A stretch of DNA of 64,000 bases from Bryum argenteum (Eukaryota > Streptophyta > Bryopsida > Bryales > Bryaceae): positions 23,948,097 to 24,012,096 of the forward strand of contig CM073324.1 of assembly GCA_037043015.1 (NCBI GenBank), in the 5' to 3' direction. Position 1 is the stretch's first letter; each line of letters opens with the position of its first letter. Both the position numbers and the translations under genes were made by a program. The notes beneath the pieces were generated by a model. The model ran no database searches. It was not told the origin of the DNA and was given only the letters and a program-made list of their open reading frames with translations. This document shows, in pieces, positions 56,982 to 64,000 of the stretch.

Positions 56982-58896
56982 TCAAGGAGCCAGAACAAGA
57001 ACTTTAATGGTTCCTTGCGAGTTAGCGGCTATCATGGTGGGGCTCTCACTCTTCCAACACACTGCACTAATAAAATGGGAGCTAGCATCATCATCACTGT
57101 CTTCCGGGTTTTCAGACCCAAATCTATAACATGCTGCTGGTCTTGACATTGCCTGCCAATCACACAATCCAACATTCAGATCCGGGAACAAGCCATTGTT
57201 GCTACAATGTTGAAAAAGAGAACAAAGCGATGTTGAAAGAGAGCACATTTGGGTGCCACTGAAAAGAAAGCGAAAATGCATACCTTATGATAAACAACGA
57301 CTTCATTTCTTTCACTGCCGCATGCGATATACTCACTGTTGACACTCAGTCCTACGAAGTTCTTCTCATTTGTGTGTCCTCTGAGTGTTCGTATCTGTAG
57401 TCAATGCATACTTATTAGTGGTGGGATCTCTTGGAAATTGCAATTAGCAAAGGAAGAGAAGATTTTCAGATGCAAGGCTCAGGTTACAAGAATGAAGGCG
57501 TACCGAGCAGTCTCTTTGCACATCCCAAAGCCGAAGTGTGCTGTCGGTAGATGCCGAGGCTAATTCAGTCGGTGAAATGAACTTCACGTATGATACTGCC
57601 TTCCGATGTCCCTTGAATGAGTACAGTGGCATGCTTGCATTCCGCAAATCGAAGTACTGGATGTGATGATCAGCTGAACCAACCTATCAACGAAGGAACA
57701 AATCATGCTCTTAATGATCTGAAAGAGTATCCAAATAACACAGGAAACATGTTCAAGAGAGTATTATTTCGAATGCTGAAGTTTATGAACTCACTGCAAT
57801 GTGGTGACTGGAACCAGGATTGTATTTCACACAACAGATGTTGGCTCGCATGTCCAGGCTCAGTACGCTTGACTCTTGCCTTGTACACCACACCTTCACC
57901 TGCAAGAACCCCAAAACTTAAACGTCAGATAACAGCACTTGATTATTGATTCCAATAGTAGGTTACTTACCAATACCGAAATCTATGATGCTATTTATAA
58001 CGATGTACTGATGCAAGTGAGAAGTAAGTGTAAGTCGAAATTACTTGGCTATGTTCCATGCCATCTACGAATATTGCTTCAAATAAGTACCTTTCCATCG
58101 TCACTTCCAGACACTAGCATGGATGGCTCGGTTCGAGAAAAGTCCACACTCCAGGCTCGCTTCTCATGCTCCTCATATTCCATGATACTCTGTAATCAAC
58201 AAGAAAAAGTGCAACCAATCTTAGCTGGTCATTCATAGAAGATGTTAAGTGATTGTAGAATTGGTGTAGGAACCAACATGTACCTGTCTTGTGTTGACAT
58301 CCCAAACTGTAACTATGCCTTCATAGTCACTGCTGGCAATGAGTGGCTTCGCACACTTATTCCAGCTCAAGCAGCTCAGCTTGGACCTCGTCGGTATTTC
58401 CGCCACTGGACAATGAACATCTGCTACCTCATTTACAACCTGCTCCATTCGAGTCAATCAGTCAGATGAGAGATTTGAGGATAATATCAAGCTTGAATTC
58501 AAATGATAGCGGGGTAACGTACCGTTGCAAAATCAAAAACCTTGATCCGCCTTGATACACCCGCCGTTGCGAAGAATTCATCATCTCGATCAAATTCGAT
58601 ACTGCAAAGAAAAGAAGGAACTTGATACTTCAGAAAACTGCATTGGTAGATGATTTAAGGGTTTATGATCGGAATCTGTGAGGTTTTGTCTCTCACCTGG
58701 ATACTATGTTCGAGCTGTTAAATAAGTCGCCTTGGTGAAGCTCAGCAACAACATCAAGACGACTGTAGCGAGTGAATGCTGTCAACACAGACTCAAAATC
58801 TTCTAACCCATCCTGGTAGCTCTCCGATCCTTTACATGCCTCATCTTGGGTGCCAGCTAATGGAACAGCTAAATCCCGGGCGGCATGATTGAACAT
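56982..58896 (-). CDS. COP1: COP1-like WD40 propeller, 8 exons, N-terminal domains not found
   Basis: Exons 58896-58697, 58601-58523, 58439-58284, 58189-58091, 57899-57795, 57683-57504, 57394-57284 and 57152-56982 join in phase to 366 residues; all introns are GT-AG. The protein is clearly the C-terminal half of COP1: [86 protein letters not shown], the WDV repeats, [21 protein letters not shown] and [19 protein letters not shown], ending KVLVLAP. In COP1 this propeller binds VP-motif substrates such as HY5 and photoreceptors, within an E3 ubiquitin ligase that represses light responses. The RING and coiled coil (about 300 residues in Arabidopsis) are not seen upstream. An in-frame TGA directly precedes ATG 58896, so this is either the true start or a missed acceptor (TTTAG near 58868). 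Confidence 0.9.
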
Positions 58897-60494
58897 TCAT
58901 GAATGTTTGACATTATTTTCTCCCACCTGATCAATGCCTCAATGTCGAGCATTTTTTCTTTTTCTTTTTCTTTTTTTTTTTTGACATTTCTGCTTCGCAA
59001 TGTCCACAGTGAGAAGATTCGTTGTGACTGAAATGTCCCGATTTTTCCCAAACATGAAAATGGACTTGTGTGCATGATCGGTGCAGGGACGAGAAGAAAG
59101 TGCGATGCAAAGCAATCTGTGTCGAGAAGGTGTCTCCGAGAAAAGTTTGAGATCTAGGAAATCTTGAAGAAAGTCGAGGCGAGAATTGCGGAATCCACGG
59201 ATTTGGAGATTGCATGTAGGTGTGGAGGGGATTGGGTGAGCGCAGAAGTGGGGTGAATGTCCGGAAGTGGAGACGTTGGAAAATACGGCATGCCTACGGC
59301 GTAGGCTGTTAGGTCACCTACCCGACTTGCCTGCCATGGCGACACCTGCCGGGGTGACAGTTCTAAGAACTTTTGTCTCGACAATCGTCGTCAGTCAATC
59401 TCAAAATCGTGCATGCATGGAAATTTTTTGAGCGTCGTAGTATTCTCGATCAAAGGCAAGGTACAAGCGTTTCCAAGATCATTTGGATCCAGGCTTCATC
59501 ACAAACAATTCAACTACAAAAATCAAAGTCTTAGCATTCCTAAATCTGTCTCCCACTCTCAGCTAGCTACCTTTTTGTTGTGTAGATCTAGCATGAGACA
59601 CTCTTAGCTAGATGCCTTTGTTGTTGCCTTTGTTGTTGTAGATCTTGCACTCATGCTAGACTCCACTTCCGGCACTTCACGCTTACTTACGCATGGTCCT
59701 CCTTGAATGAGTTTCCGAGTACTCCTCACAAATCGTAAACTCGATGAATGTTATCTGTTTCTTGAGATTCATAGAGATCGTTCTGTTGTAACAACCCTCC
59801 GAAGTTGATCGAACTTGTGTCTAACAAAAAGAATCATATTTACCGCTTATACTAAGTATTAATTAGCAATGATCAAAACCGCGCACCAATGTCACTCTTT
59901 AAATCTCATGCTATATCAACTCTTTCAAGCCCTAGTATATACATACTAGGGTTTAATTTATAAGAAGGTAATCAACTTCAACCCAAAATCAAAAATGAAC
60001 TTACTCCTCAATTTCTCACTACTAGCACGTATGGTAGTCGAAAGTACTCGAGTATTGTTATTGATCAACTCGTGAGTGAAAACTAAATTACTCTTGAGTG
60101 AGTCGCAACTCGCAAGAATAGGATATGAAGAGGAACCAATTAATTCTCATGAATCATATTTAAGGCATTAGTCGGTCTCTAAAAGTGCCGCAAATCAATT
60201 AAGCTTGATAAGCTATTAGGATCGCCCATAATTCGGGTTTCTATGGCATGATCAAGTTCCAAAGAGCTTAAGATCATTGGAATTATAGCTCCAAAGAGGC
60301 TATTAAGATCATCGATTCACTAATCGCTGAGTTTTTCTCATTTATCACATCACTTTACAAAGGAGAATTGATCATGATTCGTTTATTTGTAGAGATTCGG
60401 AAAAACCAACAAAAATAACCCATACGGCACTTTTATTCTAAAATGATCAAATAAAAGTAGGATTTACTTTCTCTCGCACAACTCTAATCATGGT
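58897..60494. other. Upstream of COP1-like gene, no exon found
   Basis: Includes a Lys-codon/oligo-A rich tract on the minus strand (58950-58983). I searched by eye for a RING finger (Cys-x2-Cys and Cys-x-His patterns) and a coiled coil on the minus strand and saw neither. An ORF at 59384-59154 has no known domain. Confidence 0.5.
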
Positions 60495-62475
60495 GGAGTT
60501 TGAAAAAAATAAAAATCATGATATCGAAGTCGTATCTCAGAATTTGGGAATTATTCAATTCATGGATTTCATGAAATTAAAAAATGACCACAATCATTTT
60601 ACTTTACAATTGACCGATTGTGTAACTTTTGCTAATATCATAATAATTTTGCGTAATTTTTGAAAGCAATAAATTTTGACACTCAATTATGTTTTTATCT
60701 TATTTCATTACCATGATAGCCCATTGCAGGGGATTTCGGAACTCTCCACCGTGGGCATGATCAATATTCCTTAAGTCTCTTAAGATTCATTGATTCAGAA
60801 AAAATCACAAAAAGAAAAAGTAAAAGGAAAGAAAAGTCCGTGAGCTTACTTGTGATGGTTGTGAGAGTCCATGCCAAATGTGCAAGAAGACCTCCAACGC
60901 CCACGTCATAGAATGGCGAGGACCCTGCTTTTTAACAAAGAATGTGACTCATAAACAAATAAAAAGTTATTCAGGTCTACACCAACTCAAGCCTATGTCA
61001 AGCTTTATCGAGATGTCCAAAATCCACACAATCAGACTCTAATTATGCGAATCAGAGGAGTCAAGAGACACGTAAGTCAATTATTTTCAGTTATGAGTAA
61101 TGAAACCACTAGTTATTTATCACAATTTGTCGAGAAAGAACTCCTTTTCTAAAAATCGACCAATTTATTGTCTTTTCTCCTCGGAAACCATTCATTTCAA
61201 AATCTCAGAACAATGATTAAAACATGGGTTTAATACTTTTCTTCAATTTTTTACACTAATGGAGTCAGATTTTAGAATCGATTGATTTGATGGGCATGCA
61301 GCCCATGCAGCCCATGCAGCCCATCTTCAGGGACACCCACGTAAGCTCATCATTTGCACGAACAATTCACACTGTAAGCATAGTTACTGATTTTGAGCAT
61401 TAACGTGATGATTGAGTAAGCGTACAAATTAGTCAAGTTTCATAACACTCCCTATTCAACATACTTTGAAACAGTTTGAAAAACTCAAGAAACTCATGAT
61501 CTGAGAAGTCAGAATGATATTTGTAATTTCGGAATTCCGGAATTCATGGATTTTCATATCATTCGTAGAAAATTAATGACCACAATCATCCATTTTACTT
61601 CATAATTGACCAATGAATTGCCTTCTGATAAGTACTATCATAATATTGACAGAGTAATTTAGTAATTTTATTACCATGTTAGCCCATTGCAGGAGATTCT
61701 GGAACTCTCCACGGGCATGATCAATATTCCTTTTCTTGGAATTCATTAATTCAGAATAAACAAATAAATACATTAAAAATAAATAAAACATAACTTACAA
61801 AAAAATTATAAAAAAAAAAGTCCAGAGCTTACTTGTGATTGTTGTGAGAGTCCATGCCAAGTGTGCAGCTGCACCCCTCAACGCCCATGTCATAGAATGG
61901 CGCTCAAAGACCCTAGGGATCTAAAACAAAGAATGTGAGTCACAAACAAATCAATGAAAGTTAAAATTTAACACCAAATCAAGCCTCTGTCAAGCTATAT
62001 CGAGATACACAAAAATCCACACAGTCAGACTCTAGAAATGTTCTCATAAGTTGGTGGAACTAGTTTTGATTCGGGAGTTAGACTATAATTATAACATGAC
62101 CATCGTGACATGTTCTTCCCATTCCTTTGTGACCGTATCTCTGATCGCTCAAAGAACTCTATCGTACTAGGAGTGTAGATAATCAAGATCATTTCCAAGA
62201 GATACAAAAGTCGGACCAATCATCCTCACATTGTAAGTAATTCACTTCATAACTGAAATTACAGTCACAATAAGACACGAGTATAGTACTATTCTTCTAT
62301 TTCTCGCAAGTGCTAATGGAGATTTCAGAATCAATCGATTTGATGGGCATGCAGCCCATGCAGCCCATCTTCAAACATCCTCGTGAGCTCATTGCACGAA
62401 AATTTCACACAATCATACGTACTCAGCCTCGTGATGACTGAGTAACGTACAGATTAGTCACACACGGTCGTGTCT
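60495..62475. repeat. Tandem duplication of about 1 kb (two units)
   Basis: Units about 60495-61477 and 61478-62475 share, in order: ATGACCACAATCAT, AGCCCATTGCAGG, GGGCATGATCAATATTCCTT, GAGCTTACTTGTGAT, GTTGTGAGAGTCCATGCCAA, CATAGAATGGCG, AATCAAGCCTCTGTCAAGCT-type, AATCGATTTGATGGGCATGC and a run of GCAGCCCAT (three copies against two). Conserved minus-strand GTAAGCTC and ATGGTAAT words resemble splice donors, but frames between them shift by indels. A plus-strand stretch is Cys-rich in both units (TCDGCESPCQMC; TCDCCESPCQVCSC). No product is recognised. Confidence 0.75.
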
Positions 62476-64000
62476 GAATGCAAAGAAACCGCTCTAATTT
62501 CTATTTAACCATCTGAATGAAGAGTGAATGAGAAGCCAAACCTGGATATTAATACTCCACCGGTGATCATAGAGCTAGATCCTCTGGCTCAGGTCTTCAT
62601 AGGATCGACCACCACTGTCTGGTTGATAATCCCCGTCGCTACAAGAATAGAGCAAAAGCTCTCTCTGCCAGAAGTCGGGGCTACAGAATGATCGAGACCT
62701 TCTGTCAGTCGTATGACACAATTTCAGAAGCTACGAGTTCACAAAGAGTTGATCGATCATGCATTTGATGCTCCGGCATCCCTCTCACTGCAACTTATTT
62801 CTACATGTATGATCATTCTGCAATTCTGTACGTATGCATCACACAACCTCAGCTCACTCATGGGCATGCTCGCTCGAGAATGATCTGCCAAGGCTGCTTA
62901 ACTTCCCGAGTCCGAAACAGTCTGTGACACTCACTCACTCCAGGCTGAATTAGCGAAAGTTAACCCAAACAACGGAATGGTTCTGCAGCACAAGTACATG
63001 CTTGTAACCTACAATTGTCCGATCCCCTTTCAGTTGCATGCATCAACGTCTCAATACAATCAAACAATCATCACCCACAGAGTACTGGTCACATTCTCAT
63101 CTTGTCAAGTTCCACCTGAACCGTGACTTTTCAATGCATCATAACCTGGAACTTGGATATGAATTATCCAACCGGTGATCACTGAGATTGAACCTTAGTC
63201 CGGCACGTACGTCCACCAATATCGACCTTCAATCTGAGTGTCAACGTGTAACTAAATCGATCTCAGGAGCTAGCTACTCAGTCACGAAGTTAGAGTTGAT
63301 GGTTCAGCATCATTCTGCATCTGCATGCAGTGAGTGGCACTATTTGACCATGGATACATCTCGTACCATCACAACCTTCTTGCACCTCAAGCGATGTCCA
63401 CTTGTTCAACCGCGATGATTGTGAAGGTTCAACGCTTATCGCCCATCTCGCTCGTTCATGTGAAAGTCTTTCGGGTAAGAAACACATTCAACCAGCAGAT
63501 TAGATTAGCGTAACTATGGATTGAATAGAAATCATAAGTCTCCTGGGGGTACGTTGCTTTGAAAATCCATGCCACACTTCACAGCTCAGGACTGCTCACA
63601 AATCCCCTCCATCCTGCACGCGGCTTCTGGAACTCAACACCCTTTATCGTCCCTCCTGGACTTGTACCGATTCCCCTTCCGCACGCGCCTTCCTTTTCCA
63701 AGCAAATTGAAGTCATATCTTTGCCAGTCAAGGCACGGGATATCAAGTACTCGGTCTTGATTCGTCATTCATTGGTTGCGAGTCCACCTCATTCTTGAGA
63801 GTACTTGCAGCCACGTACAGTTACTTCCGAGCTCAGCCCGTCGAGATCGATCTAGCCTGGCAAGTACGAAAAATAGTGCGCCTGATTTGCACACAATCTG
63901 CATGATGAAGATTCTATTCGAGACGTAGCCGGCCTTGGGAGTGAGGCCTTCACAGACAAGGAGAAGCCGCGACAATAAGAGCTCCTATTCGATATAATCT
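62476..64000. other. No gene recognised at the window end
   Basis: Short weak duplication between 62530-62600 and 63145-63210 (CCGGTGATCA with similar flanks). Open frames of 60-80 codons have no known domain. A gene extending beyond the window cannot be excluded. Confidence 0.45.

Noticed and set aside
58869-59075. Upstream COP1 exon containing MLDIEALIRWEK
   Set aside because: No resemblance to COP1 coiled coil or RING, it ends at a stop in another frame, and splicing from its possible donor would not give the right phase.
1-64000. tRNA, rRNA, CRISPR or bacterial operon features
   Set aside because: No cloverleaf box A/B pair, rRNA sequence or spaced repeat array was seen; spliced plant genes show that the sequence is eukaryotic.

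Overview
The window is nuclear DNA of a land plant. It holds spliced genes with compact introns (about 70-330 bp), plant telo-box motifs upstream of one gene, plant gene families (COP1, DUF247, TRM6) and Copia, Mutator, CACTA and Harbinger-type transposons. The short introns in a repeat-rich setting would fit a lycophyte such as Selaginella, but that is inference.

Layout. 0-9.5 kb: decayed repeats, a CACTA-type MITE inside an old reading frame, short tandem repeats and the remains of a minus-strand Copia polymerase. 9.5-36 kb: an expanded cluster of five small minus-strand genes (A-E at 10.8, 20.9, 27.5, 30.5 and 35.3 kb) sharing a module that ends in a Val-Trp-Ile-acidic motif. I know of no described family for them. 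They lie in duplicated cassettes. One cassette sits in one arm of a giant inverted repeat (21.5-28.3 kb) and is missing from the other arm. A young Copia element (13.8-18.0 kb) lacking most of integrase and all of reverse transcriptase, three copies of a MITE with 4-bp target duplications, and three further MITEs interrupt the cluster. 37.5-39.3 kb: a two-exon DUF247 gene. 40.2-45.5 kb: a full-length but mutated Copia element with target duplication. 46.2-49.4 kb: a complete 14-exon gene for TRM6, the non-catalytic subunit of tRNA m1A58 methyltransferase. 50.0-50.7 kb: a GC-rich block. 50.7-55.6 kb: a Mutator-like transposon with terminal inverted repeats and a broken SWIM-type transposase. 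57.0-58.9 kb: the complete COP1 WD40 propeller in eight exons, with no RING or coiled-coil exons visible upstream. 60.5-62.5 kb: a tandem duplication of about 1 kb with no recognised product.

TRM6, COP1 and DUF247 are unrelated single genes and form no pathway together. The most unusual content is the repeated acidic-peptide gene cluster with its shared promoter layout (TATA box 160-176 bp before the ATG, TATCGGA-type motifs upstream) and the palindrome that carries one member. All gene structures were read by eye from splice signals and conserved protein sequence; no searches were run.
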